From DAOPYE01 sp035352715 (GTDB lineage: Bacteria; Acidobacteriota; Holophagae; Holophagales; Holophagaceae), in assembly GCA_035352715.1 (NCBI GenBank), contig DAOPYE010000018.1, positions 1-36,890 of the forward strand: a stretch of DNA of 36,890 nucleotides, read 5' to 3'. The stretch's first letter is position 1. Every line of letters starts with the position of its first letter. Positions 23,713-31,857 of this stretch are shown piece after piece. Below the pieces are notes generated by a model. The model was not told where the DNA came from. It saw only the letters and a list, made by a program, of their open reading frames with translations, and made no database searches. The translations under genes were made by a program, and so were the position numbers.

Positions 23713-25581
23713 ATGGCCGGGAAGCTGATCGGCATCGACCTCGGAACCACCAACAGCTGCGCCTGTGTGATGGAAGGGGGTGAGCGCCGCGTCATCCCCA
23801 ACCGCGAAGGCAGTCGCACCACGCCCTCGGTCGTGGCCTTCACGGACAAGGGCGATGTGCTGGTCGGACACATCGCCAAGCGCCAGGCGGTCACCAACCC
23901 TCAGCGCACCCTGTTCGCCGTCAAGCGCCTCATCGGCCAGAAATTCGATTCGCCCCGCGTCCAGGAAGCCCTGGATCGCCTGCCCTTCCATGTGGTCAAG
24001 GCTCCCAACGCGGACGCCTGGCTGGGTATCGGCGACCGCGACTACGCGCCGCCCGAGATCAGCGCCATCGTGCTGCGCAGCCTCAAGCAGGCCGCCGAGG
24101 CGTTCCTGCACGAGGAGGTCAACGACGCCGTCATCACGGTGCCCGCCTACTTCGATGACGCCCAGCGCCAAGCCACCAAGGACGCGGGCCGCATCGCTGG
24201 CCTCAACGTGGTTCGCATCATCAACGAGCCCACCGCGGCCGCCTTGGCCTATGGCCTGGACAAGAAAGGGGTAAAGCAGACCCTCGGGATCTATGACTTC
24301 GGCGGCGGCACCTTCGATTTCACGCTGATGGACATGAACGATGGCGTCTTCGAGGTGCTGGCCACCTGCGGCGACACCTTTCTGGGCGGCGAAGACTTCG
24401 ATCAGGCCATCCTCCAATGGCTGATGGAGCACTTCCGCGAGCAGACGCAGATCGATCTGACCAAGGACCGCATGGCGCTTCAGCGCCTGAAGGAAGCCTC
24501 CGAGAAGGCCAAGTGCGAGCTGTCCACGCTCGACCGCGTGGAGATCCGCCTGCCCTTCATCGCCCAGGGTCCCACGGGACCGCAGCACCTGGAGGCCTCG
24601 CTCTCCCGCGAGGATCTGGAGCAGATGGTCCGCGGCCTTGTCGAACGCACGCTCATCCCCATCAAGGACGCCCTGGCCGAAGCCCGCAAGCAGCCTTCGG
24701 ATGTGGATGCGGTGATCCTCGTCGGCGGCCAGACGCGCATGCCCCTGGTTCAGCAGTATGTGAAGGACATCTTCCACCGCGAGCCCTGCCGGGATATCAA
24801 CCCCGACGAGGTCGTGGCGGCGGGCGCTTGCATCCAGGGCGCCGTCCTCACGGGCGAAGTGAAGGATCTGGTCCTGCTAGATGTGACGCCCCTTTCCCTG
24901 GGCATCGAAACCCAGGGCGGCGGATTCGTGAAGATCATCCATCGCAACGCCACGATCCCGTGCCGGGACAGCCGGGTCTTCACCACCGTCACGGACAACC
25001 AGGCGCGTGTCGAGGTCCATGTTCTCCAGGGCGAGCGTGAGCTGTGCGAGTTCAACCGCAGCCTGGGCCGCTTCGACCTCATCAACCTGCCACCGCTGCC
25101 CAAGGGCGTGCCGCAGATCGAAGTCTCCTTCGATATCGACTCCAACGGCATCGTGAAGGTCAGCGCCAAGGATCTGATGACCGGCCTAGAGCAGATCATG
25201 AGCATCCGTCCCAGCTCCGGGCTTTCGGAACTGGAGATCCAGGGCATGATCCGCGAGGCCACGAGCAACGCGGAAGCGGATCTGCAGCGCCGGGACGAGC
25301 TGAAGTACATCGCTTCTGCCGAAGGACTGCTGTTCTCCTGCGACAAGAGCTTCACGGAATGCGGCAAGTTCATGGCAGAGAGTGAACAGGCTCTCGTGCG
25401 CGAAACCCTGAACACCGCGCGCCAGGCCGTGGCCGCCAAAGACATCGCCGCTGTGAAGGCCTGCGAAACTAAGCTGCTGGATGTCCAGAAGATGCTCACC
25501 ACCGCCGTACTGGCCGCCAGCGAAGCAATGATGAACTCGCTGGATGGCGATCCCGACGCGGAGCCCAAGGGACTGGCATAG
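23713..25581 (+). CDS. dnaK: Hsp70 chaperone DnaK (divergent type)
   Basis: ATP-driven chaperone for unfolded proteins. The ATPase domain is recognisable by IGIDLGTTNSC (6-16), VITVPAYFDDAQRQATKDAG, RIINEPTAAALAYGL, DFGGGTFDF and LVGGQTRMP; the linker is VLLDVTPLSLGIET, and the substrate domain has QGERELCEFNRSLGRF and GVPQIEVSFDIDSNGI. At 622 residues it is slightly short. It ends DGDPDAEPKGLA rather than with the EEVD tail, and has 11 cysteines where E. coli DnaK has one. DFGGGTFDF replaces the usual DLGGGTFDV. The ATG has GGAG seven bases upstream. It sits between grpE (69 bases) and dnaJ (57 bases). All catalytic motifs are present, so it should work, but it may be a specialised paralogue. 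Confidence 0.95.
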   Translation: MAGKLIGIDLGTTNSCACVMEGGERRVIPNREGSRTTPSVVAFTDKGDVLVGHIAKRQAVTNPQRTLFAVKRLIGQKFDSPRVQEALDRLPFHVVKAPNADAWLGIGDRDYAPPEISAIVLRSLKQAAEAFLHEEVNDAVITVPAYFDDAQRQATKDAGRIAGLNVVRIINEPTAAALAYGLDKKGVKQTLGIYDFGGGTFDFTLMDMNDGVFEVLATCGDTFLGGEDFDQAILQWLMEHFREQTQIDLTKDRMALQRLKEASEKAKCELSTLDRVEIRLPFIAQGPTGPQHLEASLSREDLEQMVRGLVERTLIPIKDALAEARKQPSDVDAVILVGGQTRMPLVQQYVKDIFHREPCRDINPDEVVAAGACIQGAVLTGEVKDLVLLDVTPLSLGIETQGGGFVKIIHRNATIPCRDSRVFTTVTDNQARVEVHVLQGERELCEFNRSLGRFDLINLPPLPKGVPQIEVSFDIDSNGIVKVSAKDLMTGLEQIMSIRPSSGLSELEIQGMIREATSNAEADLQRRDELKYIASAEGLLFSCDKSFTECGKFMAESEQALVRETLNTARQAVAAKDIAAVKACETKLLDVQKMLTTAVLAASEAMMNSLDGDPDAEPKGLA

Positions 25582-25638
25582 AAGGGCCTGGCGCAGCTTG
25601 GCTCCGAGCAACAGCGCCGAGCCTGATAACCTATAGCC

Positions 25639-26796
25639 ATGAGTGAGAAGCGCGACTATTACGAAATCCTGGGTGTAGGGCGCGACGCCCAGGTGGACGA
25701 AATCAAGAAGGCCTACCGCAAGCTGGCCATGGAATTCCACCCGGACCGCAATCCGGGCAATAAGGAAGCCGAGGAGAAGTTCAAGGAAGCCGCCGAGGCC
25801 TACGCCATCCTGTCGGACGCTGACAAGCGCAGGAACTACGATCAGTTCGGACACGCGGGCGTCGGTGGCTCCCAGGGCGGCGGCGGATTCCAGTTCGATC
25901 CCAACGCCTTCGCCGATTTCCAGGATATCTTCGGCGGCTTTTTTGGCGGCGGGGGCATCTTCGGCGATCTGTTCGGGATGGGCGGCGGACGACGCAGCCA
26001 GAGCGAACGGGGATCGGATCTGCAATACACGCTGCGCCTGCCTTTCCGGGACGCCGTCTTCGGCAAGGATTCGCACGAAATCGAGATCCCGCGCTTGGAG
26101 GCCTGCGAAACGTGCCATGGCGACGGATGCGCGTCCGGCACCCGGCCCCAGACCTGCCCGCAGTGCAACGGCCAGGGCCAGGTGGCCATGCGCCAGGGCT
26201 TTCTCCAGATGCTGGTGAACTGCCCCCGATGCGAAGGGCGCGGCAAGTTCATTCCCAGCCCCTGCAGCGCCTGTCGTGGCGAGGGCCGCGTGCAACGGCG
26301 CACCAAGGTGAAGTTCAAGATTCCCGCAGGCATCGATCGCGGCCAGCGGCTGCGCCTGAGCGGCGAGGGCGAAAGCGGACGCGGCGGCAAGGGCGATCTC
26401 TACATCGTCTTCGATATCCAGGACGACCCCATCTACGAGCGCGAGGGCATCGACCTGCACCGCCGCCTGGAGGTGCCCTGGCCCCTGCTGGTGCTGGGCG
26501 GCGAATATCCCGTGGAAACCCTGTACGGCACCGACAAGGTGAAGCTCTCCGCCGGAACCCCCGCCGACAAGGTGGTGAAGGTACCCAATGCCGGCGTGCC
26601 GCGCCTCAACGCCTCGGGCCGGGGTGATCTCTACCTGCACCTGCGCGTCGCTATTCCGCAAAAGCTCAGCAATGAGCAGGAAGAGCTGGTCCGCCAGCTG
26701 GCCGAATCCTTCATGCCCGAAGGCGCGACAGCCCATGAGAGCGGTTTTCTTGCTAAAGTTTTCAAAGCAGACAAAGGCAAAAAGAAAAAGAAATGA
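25639..26796 (+). CDS. dnaJ: DnaJ (Hsp40) co-chaperone
   Basis: Delivers substrates to DnaK and stimulates its ATPase. The J domain (1-70) carries the essential HPD at 34-36. A Gly/Phe-rich region follows (about 73-120, GGFFGGGGIFGDLFGMGGG), then a cysteine-rich domain with four CxxCxGxG units at 156, 173, 195 and 209 (CETCHGDG, CPQCNGQG, CPRCEGRG, CSACRGEG) binding two zincs, and the C-terminal substrate domains. The 385 residues make a complete type I DnaJ. The Lys-rich end GKKKKK is a lineage-type tail. The stop codon overlaps a possible ATG of the next frame, and the gene ends 47 bases before the hydrolase, suggesting cotranscription. Confidence 0.97.
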   Translation: MSEKRDYYEILGVGRDAQVDEIKKAYRKLAMEFHPDRNPGNKEAEEKFKEAAEAYAILSDADKRRNYDQFGHAGVGGSQGGGGFQFDPNAFADFQDIFGGFFGGGGIFGDLFGMGGGRRSQSERGSDLQYTLRLPFRDAVFGKDSHEIEIPRLEACETCHGDGCASGTRPQTCPQCNGQGQVAMRQGFLQMLVNCPRCEGRGKFIPSPCSACRGEGRVQRRTKVKFKIPAGIDRGQRLRLSGEGESGRGGKGDLYIVFDIQDDPIYEREGIDLHRRLEVPWPLLVLGGEYPVETLYGTDKVKLSAGTPADKVVKVPNAGVPRLNASGRGDLYLHLRVAIPQKLSNEQEELVRQLAESFMPEGATAHESGFLAKVFKADKGKKKKK

Positions 26797-26843
26797 TTCC
26801 GCATGGCGCGGTGGTCGTCTTTTTCAGCCATCAAGGAGTCCCC

Positions 26844-27656
26844 ATGCGTCGAACCGCTTTGCTGTTGACTCTCCCCGCCATCCTCTGCGCGGCCCCGGTG
26901 ACCCGCGATATGGCAATCACGACGCCCGACGGTTTCAAGCTGCAGGGCACGCTCACGCTGCCTGAGACCAGCGCGAAGACAAAGCGCAAAAAGCTCCCCG
27001 TGGTGATCCTTGCGCACCAGTTCCGCTCGGATCGCGACGGTTGGGCCCCCTTGGCGGAAAAACTGCAGGCCAAGGGCATCGCCACCCTGGCGCTGGATCT
27101 ACGCGGGCACGGCAAGAGCACGCAAAAGGGCGACGCCACCGTGGCCGTCACGGAGAACTTCGAGGAATCCGCCAAGACGGTGGGATTCGACCGCATCCCC
27201 GATGATCTGGCCCTGGCCGCGGCCTGGGTCCGCAAGCAGCCAGGCATCCGCCCCCATCGCGTGGCCCTCGCCGGCGCCAGCGTGGGCGCGAATTCGGTGC
27301 TGCTGGCCGCCCCCAAGATCCACCCCGTCGCTATCCTCGCCCTCAGCCCCGGCGGCAACCCCGAAGGTCTCGCCAAGGCGGCCACCCGTGCACACGCGGC
27401 CACCATGGCCTTCGGCAGCGATGGCGAGAAATACGTGATCGACGCCCTGGCGGCCCTGAAGCCGGTCCCCGGCGTCCACAACCGGGTCTTCGAAGGCACG
27501 GATCATGGCTTCGCCTTCTTCAAAGATCACGTGGACGTCATGGCTGTCTTCCTGGCCGAGTACCTGTTCGACTACCACTCCGGCATGGCCACCCCGAAAG
27601 AGAAGGCCGAAAAAGAGAAGGTCGAACCGACCGAAGCTGCGGTAATCCTGAAATAG
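26844..27656 (+). CDS. Secreted alpha/beta hydrolase (dienelactone hydrolase/esterase-like)
   Basis: The 270-residue protein begins MRRTALLLTLPAILCAAPV, a short signal peptide probably cleaved after CAA, so it acts in the periplasm. The alpha/beta-hydrolase core shows VVILAHQFRSDRDGW (oxyanion region), LDLRGHGKST, the nucleophile elbow GASVGAN with Ser, and TDHGF with the likely catalytic His. The Lys/Glu-rich C-terminus (KEKAEKEKVEPTE) is probably disordered. AAGGAG lies five bases before the ATG; an alternative ATG overlapping the dnaJ stop would add 17 residues ahead of the signal peptide and is less likely. Last gene before a strong terminator, hence probably part of the heat-shock transcript. 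The substrate cannot be told. Confidence 0.85.
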   Translation: MRRTALLLTLPAILCAAPVTRDMAITTPDGFKLQGTLTLPETSAKTKRKKLPVVILAHQFRSDRDGWAPLAEKLQAKGIATLALDLRGHGKSTQKGDATVAVTENFEESAKTVGFDRIPDDLALAAAWVRKQPGIRPHRVALAGASVGANSVLLAAPKIHPVAILALSPGGNPEGLAKAATRAHAATMAFGSDGEKYVIDALAALKPVPGVHNRVFEGTDHGFAFFKDHVDVMAVFLAEYLFDYHSGMATPKEKAEKEKVEPTEAAVILK

Positions 27657-27670
27657 GGTTCTTTTCTCGC

Positions 27671-27706
27671 AAAAGGGGGAGGCCAACGCCTCCCCCTTTT
27701 TGTATT
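27671..27706 (+). terminator. Rho-independent terminator after the dnaJ-hydrolase genes
   Basis: AAAAGGGGGAGGC and GCCTCCCCCTTTT form a perfect 13-bp stem with the loop CAAC, followed by TGTATTT, so the T-tract runs out of the stem. It lies 14 bases after the hydrolase stop and closes the hrcA-to-hydrolase run. The A-rich left arm also allows some function for the opposite strand. Confidence 0.95.
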
Positions 27707-27776
27707 TGAAGGTAGCTCGGCCCTGCAGTCCACAGGCCAAAAGGTTGGATTTCAATTGGCGCCGAATCCCCCGGCC

Positions 27777-29885
27777 CTACCCCTGCACCTGGTTCCGGCC
27801 ACGCTCTTTCGCCTGGTACAGCTTCAGATCCGCTGCCACTAGCAGTTCTGCGGCGCTGCCGCCTTCGATGGGGCGGGTCGAGGCCACGCCCAGGCTCACG
27901 GTGACCACCGGGGCCGCGCTCGAATGGGCGTGGGGGATCTGCGACGCCAGGACGCATTCCTGGATGCGCACGGCCACCTCCAGGGCGCCTGGGAGATCCG
28001 TTTCAGGCAGCAGGCACACGAATTCCTCGCCGCCGTACCGGGCGGCCAGATCACCGGGGCGCTGCATCGCTCCCTTGAAACAGGCCGCGACGGCTTTCAG
28101 GCATTCGTCGCCCGCGGCATGTCCATAGGCATCGTTGTAGCGTTTGAAGAAATCCACGTCGCCCATGACCACGGCGATCGGGAGTCCACGCCGATGGGTT
28201 CGCTGCCACTCCGAGGCCATCTGCTGATCGAAATGGCGACGATTGGCGATGCCCGTCAGGCCATCCCGCTGAGCCAGATTCCGCAACACATCGCGCGACC
28301 GCTTCAGCTCCAGGTGGTTCCGCACCCGCGCAGCGACGATCACGGGGCTGATGGGCTTGGTGATGAAATCGATGGCGCCGGATTCCAGGGCGAGCGTCTC
28401 GTCCGCCTCGCCGCCCAGGGCGCTCAGGAAGAGCACGGGCGTTTCCTCGATGCGCGGATCGCTCTTGATGCGGGCGCAGACCGCGAAGCCGTCCAGTCCC
28501 GGCATCACGAGATCCAGCAGGATCAAGTCGGGCTGGTGCTCGATGGCCATCTCCAGGCCCTCTTCCCCACTCGCCGCCGTGATGACGCGGTGCTCCTGGG
28601 ATAGCGTTGCCTTCAGGATGGCCCGCGAGGTGCGGGAATCGTCGATCACCAGGACCAGGGCCGCCTCGGGGGGGGCACTCGTCCCGACCTCTTCTGCGGG
28701 AAGCGAGGCGGAAGCGGAAGCGGGCTCGGCGGGCTGCGTGGCCACGCCCCGATCCGGAACCGTGAAGGTGAACCGGGTTCCCCGCGCAGCATCGCTGGCG
28801 AAGCTCAGATGCCCACCCAGGAAATCATCCGCCAGCATGCGCGCCAAGTAGGTGCCCAGCCCACGGCCTCGGCTGGCCTTGGTGCTGAACGCGCGCTGGA
28901 AGATGCCGACCGTCACCCGCTCGGAGAGCGCCCCCGGATTCTGCACGGTGAAGATCCACCCTTCCGCCGTCCGGCCGTGGCTCACGATCACCCGACCGCC
29001 CACGGGAATGGCTTCGAAAGCGTTCTCCACCAGTTCGCATAGCACCCGCAGGAACAATACGGGATCAGTCCATACCCGTCCCTTGGCCCCGGTCTGGATT
29101 TCCAGCGTCCGCCCCACGGCCACGGCCTCATCCAGGAACCGGGCGCGCAGTTCGTCCAGCAGTTCGCTGATGCTCGTCTCCCGGAATTCGGGACGCAGCG
29201 ATCCATCCTCGGCCCGGGCGAGAATCCGCTGGGCCATCACGGCTTCCGCGAGCTTTTGGTTCAACCCTAGGAGTTCGCGGGTCGTTCGCGAACGCGCCAT
29301 CGGATCTTCGGCGGCCCCCTTCTGGATTTCATTCAGCAGGGGCTGCAGCTCCTCGTCCAGAACCCGCTCCAGGGCATCCCTGCGCATCTGGGCGCTGAGA
29401 TCCTGAAGGAGGAAGGCGGTCAATTCTTCGCCATGTATTTGCAGCGGCGTGCTGCGGACCTTGAATTCGGCGCCCACCAGCCGCCCCTCATGGCGCAGGG
29501 TGAGCTGGCATTGCCCCATGGCCGGGGCCTTCTGGATCTGGCTTGTGAGCAGGGTCAACAAAGCACCGCATTGGCGACAAGCCTTGGAGGTTCCGCAGCC
29601 CCCGGGGCCCTCCGTCGCATGAACGCAATTCAGAATTTCTCCGGGCCGGAGCCCGTAGAGACTTTCCGGATTGGCGCAGCCCACGCACTCGAACAGATCC
29701 AGGTTTCCGGCCACCAGCTGCCGCTGGGCGTTGAGGATGAGTGCGTATCCCGAGATGGCCTCCAGCAGGGTCTTCACGATCGGTTGATCCAGGCAAAGCT
29801 GCGCCTCACGGCGGATCTCCTCCAGCTCCGCGCGCTCGGCAGGAGCGAAGTAGGTTTCACCCGTGGGAAAGACATCATCTGACAT
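27777..29885 (-). CDS. Cys-rich PAS / histidine-kinase-like ATPase / REC / GGDEF fusion (diguanylate cyclase)
   Basis: Soluble protein of 702 residues. Residues 30-170 are a PAS-like domain with an inserted cysteine cluster (Cys 67, 70, 87, 97, 103, 106 in CVGC, NCVHATEGPGGCGTS and CRQCG), a likely metal or Fe-S site. Residues 190-380 include an ATPase region with ELVENAFEAI and STKASRGRGLGTYLARML, but I see no H-box histidine before it. A receiver follows (about 410-525) with Asp458. The C-terminal GGDEF domain has the active-site GGEEF (618-622) and an I-site RPGD (609-612), so it should make c-di-GMP and be product-inhibited. The start is the ATG before SDDVFPTGE; AAGG lies about eight bases upstream. 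It is an isolated gene between the terminator and the nitroreductase. Confidence 0.9.
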   Translation of the reverse strand: MSDDVFPTGETYFAPAERAELEEIRREAQLCLDQPIVKTLLEAISGYALILNAQRQLVAGNLDLFECVGCANPESLYGLRPGEILNCVHATEGPGGCGTSKACRQCGALLTLLTSQIQKAPAMGQCQLTLRHEGRLVGAEFKVRSTPLQIHGEELTAFLLQDLSAQMRRDALERVLDEELQPLLNEIQKGAAEDPMARSRTTRELLGLNQKLAEAVMAQRILARAEDGSLRPEFRETSISELLDELRARFLDEAVAVGRTLEIQTGAKGRVWTDPVLFLRVLCELVENAFEAIPVGGRVIVSHGRTAEGWIFTVQNPGALSERVTVGIFQRAFSTKASRGRGLGTYLARMLADDFLGGHLSFASDAARGTRFTFTVPDRGVATQPAEPASASASLPAEEVGTSAPPEAALVLVIDDSRTSRAILKATLSQEHRVITAASGEEGLEMAIEHQPDLILLDLVMPGLDGFAVCARIKSDPRIEETPVLFLSALGGEADETLALESGAIDFITKPISPVIVAARVRNHLELKRSRDVLRNLAQRDGLTGIANRRHFDQQMASEWQRTHRRGLPIAVVMGDVDFFKRYNDAYGHAAGDECLKAVAACFKGAMQRPGDLAARYGGEEFVCLLPETDLPGALEVAVRIQECVLASQIPHAHSSAAPVVTVSLGVASTRPIEGGSAAELLVAADLKLYQAKERGRNQVQG

Positions 29886-29949
29886 GGAAAAGCCTTTAGA
29901 GTTGCACCCTTTGCATCGGCCTTCCCCTATCAATCCTTGATTCCAGCCC

Positions 29950-30666
29950 TCAGATCTCGCGCACCACCCAGTCTTTCGGCATCAGGATTCGATCCCACCA
30001 GACGGCGTTCTCAGCCCGTTTGCCGATGGCCAGGAACATGCTGACCTCCGCGCCGCGCGAGAGCTTCAGCAGGCGCTTGGCGCGCCAGGGATCGAAGCCC
30101 TCGATCGGGCACGAATCAAAACCTTCGGCTCGCAGCGCGAGCATGAAGGTGGCCGCCGCCAGCGCCGTGGACTTGTGCGCCACGATACGCGCATCCGCCC
30201 GCGTGAGAAGGTTATGGGCGGGCGTAAACAGCGACCAAACGCGGCTGGCGATGCCCTTCACAGCCCCCAGAAGGCCAAAGGGCCCGGTGCGATAGAAGAT
30301 GGGCATCAGTTTGCCCCAGTACTTCACCTGGCTCTTGCGCAGGATGCCGCGCTCCTGGAGGGTTTTCAGAATGAAGGCAGCGTGGCGCTTCCAGGTATCC
30401 CGATGCGCCACCACCGCCACCAGCAGCGGCGCGGTTTCGGGCCCCCGCTGATGGTGGCAGATGGCGTTGGCCTTGGCCCGCACCTCCGGATCGCGAATGA
30501 TCACGAACTCCCAGTGCTGAAGATTGCTGGAACTGGGCGCCCGCAGCGCGGCATCCAGACAGCGATCCAGCACCTCCTGCGGCACCGGGTCCGGCAGGAA
30601 CTCGCGGATGCTGCGCCGGGATTCGACGATCTGATGAAAGGCCTCGGCGTTGGACGGAGTGGGCAT
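29950..30666 (-). CDS. Nitroreductase-family flavoprotein
   Basis: FMN-dependent oxidoreductase fold of 238 residues. RRSIREFLPDPVPQEVLDRCLDAALRAPSSSNLQHWEF is spread over the first 50 or so residues: Arg-Arg-Ser-Ile-Arg and the PSSSNLQ(H)W motif contact FMN in this family. The later GFDSCPIEGFDPWRAKRLL matches the usual C-terminal FMN region. A central insertion (about 100-150, Trp/Phe/Arg-rich) is longer than in small NfsB types. The ATG has GGAGGT four bases upstream. It lies 26 bases downstream of mglA and may share its transcript; a functional link is not obvious. The natural substrate is unknown; quinones or nitro compounds are typical. Confidence 0.9.
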   Translation of the reverse strand: MPTPSNAEAFHQIVESRRSIREFLPDPVPQEVLDRCLDAALRAPSSSNLQHWEFVIIRDPEVRAKANAICHHQRGPETAPLLVAVVAHRDTWKRHAAFILKTLQERGILRKSQVKYWGKLMPIFYRTGPFGLLGAVKGIASRVWSLFTPAHNLLTRADARIVAHKSTALAAATFMLALRAEGFDSCPIEGFDPWRAKRLLKLSRGAEVSMFLAIGKRAENAVWWDRILMPKDWVVREI

Positions 30667-30692
30667 AGGACCTCCAGAAATAGGCCGATGAC

Positions 30693-31277
30693 TCAGCCCT
30701 TCTGCAGTTCCATCAGGATCTGGCGGGCGCAGGCTTTCAGTGTTTCGATGACGCCGGTGCCCTGGTTCGCGACGGCTTCGATCATGGGCTCGTTGCGGAA
30801 ACGCAGCAGGCCTTCCATCTCGGGCACGGACGCCGCGCTGGGCATATCGCGCTTGTTGAGCTGCAGTACGTAGGGAATCGTGCGGATATCGAAGCCGTTG
30901 TCCTTCAGATTGGTGGCGAGGTTCGCGATGGATTCGATATTGGCTTCCAGGCGGGCACGCTGGCTGTCGGCCACGAAGATCACACCATCACAACCGCGCA
31001 GGATCAGCTTGCGGCTGGCGTCGTAGAAGACCTGGCCGGGCACCGTGTAGAGGTGAAAGCGCACCTTGAAGCCCTTCACCGTGCCCATATCCAGCGGCAG
31101 GAAGTCGAAGAAGAGCGTGCGATCGGTCTCCGTAGCGAGGCTCACCAGCTTGCCCCGCTTATCAGGGGAAGCCTGTTCATGAATCCACTGGATATTGGTC
31201 GTCTTGCCGCACAAACCGGGGCCGTAGTAGACGATCTTGCAGTTGATCTCGCGCGACGCGTAGTTGATGAAGGTCAT
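30693..31277 (-). CDS. mglA: MglA-type small Ras-like GTPase
   Basis: Bacterial Ras-like GTPase that marks the leading pole and controls motility and polarity in Myxococcus, and polarity in other bacteria. The 194 residues begin MTFINYASREINCKIVYYG, the P-loop GPGLCGKT spans 19-26, switch II has TVPGQ instead of DTAGQ as is typical of MglA, and LNKRDMP gives base specificity. The ATG is 13 bases after the end of the roadblock gene; an ATG eight codons upstream would overlap that gap but lacks family similarity. With MglB immediately upstream it forms the usual GTPase plus GAP pair. Which appendage or envelope system it steers cannot be read here. Confidence 0.94.
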   Translation of the reverse strand: MTFINYASREINCKIVYYGPGLCGKTTNIQWIHEQASPDKRGKLVSLATETDRTLFFDFLPLDMGTVKGFKVRFHLYTVPGQVFYDASRKLILRGCDGVIFVADSQRARLEANIESIANLATNLKDNGFDIRTIPYVLQLNKRDMPSAASVPEMEGLLRFRNEPMIEAVANQGTGVIETLKACARQILMELQKG

Positions 31278-31290
31278 GAGCAGGCCCCCA

Positions 31291-31788
31291 TCAATCGCCA
31301 AAGAGCTTGTCGATGTCCTCGTCCGTGATCTCGGAGAAGGGGCTTTCGAACTTGGTGGATTCGTCCGACCGCGTCTGCGCGCGCTGCTCCACGGTATCGA
31401 AGATCTCCTGCAGCTCGCGGCTGGCCTTCTTCACCCGCAGGCGCACCAGCGCAAGGCTGGAGCTCTGGTCGAAGATCACCACCAGGATGCCGCGCTTGCC
31501 GACGATGGAGATGTGCAGGTTGTCCTTCTCGCCCTCGTGGAAGAGCAGGCTGAACTCCTTTTCGCCGATGAGCTTGGCCAGACCATCCGTGGCCGCCACG
31601 TTGCCGGCCGTGAGCGAGGCCAGGCTGGTGGCGTCGATGCTGCGCACATCGCCGGCCGCGGCAATCTGCTGCCCGTTCTTGTCCACCAGGAAGACAACCT
31701 TGCTGGAGGATTCGACCTGGAGGCGGCCGATGATTTCCTGGAGCTGTTTGTACTCCTCCTCGAACATGACGAGATCGAGTTTGGCCAC
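31291..31788 (-). CDS. mglB: MglB-type Roadblock/LC7 protein (GTPase-activating partner of MglA)
   Basis: The 165-residue protein has a Roadblock/LC7 core (about 8-125) including VVFLVDKNGQQIAAAGD, SLASLTAGNVAATDGLAKLIG and LLFHEGEKDNLHISIVG, followed by a charged tail ending TDEDIDKLFGD. In Myxococcus MglB dimers stimulate GTP hydrolysis by MglA and mark the lagging pole. The start is GTG with GGAGGG immediately upstream; an internal ATG seven codons later is possible. The gene directly precedes mglA on the same strand, so the two are probably made together from one transcript. Confidence 0.92.
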   Translation of the reverse strand: MAKLDLVMFEEEYKQLQEIIGRLQVESSSKVVFLVDKNGQQIAAAGDVRSIDATSLASLTAGNVAATDGLAKLIGEKEFSLLFHEGEKDNLHISIVGKRGILVVIFDQSSSLALVRLRVKKASRELQEIFDTVEQRAQTRSDESTKFESPFSEITDEDIDKLFGD

Positions 31789-31857
31789 ACACCCTCCAAG
31801 GAATTCCAATGTCCAGAATATAGCGCAGTCGAGGGGCCCCGGGGGATCTCCCGATGA

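Noticed and set aside
22849..24777. 640-codon open frame antisense to grpE and dnaK
   Set aside because: Both plus-strand genes are unmistakable; the antisense product shows no domain and mirrors their codons.
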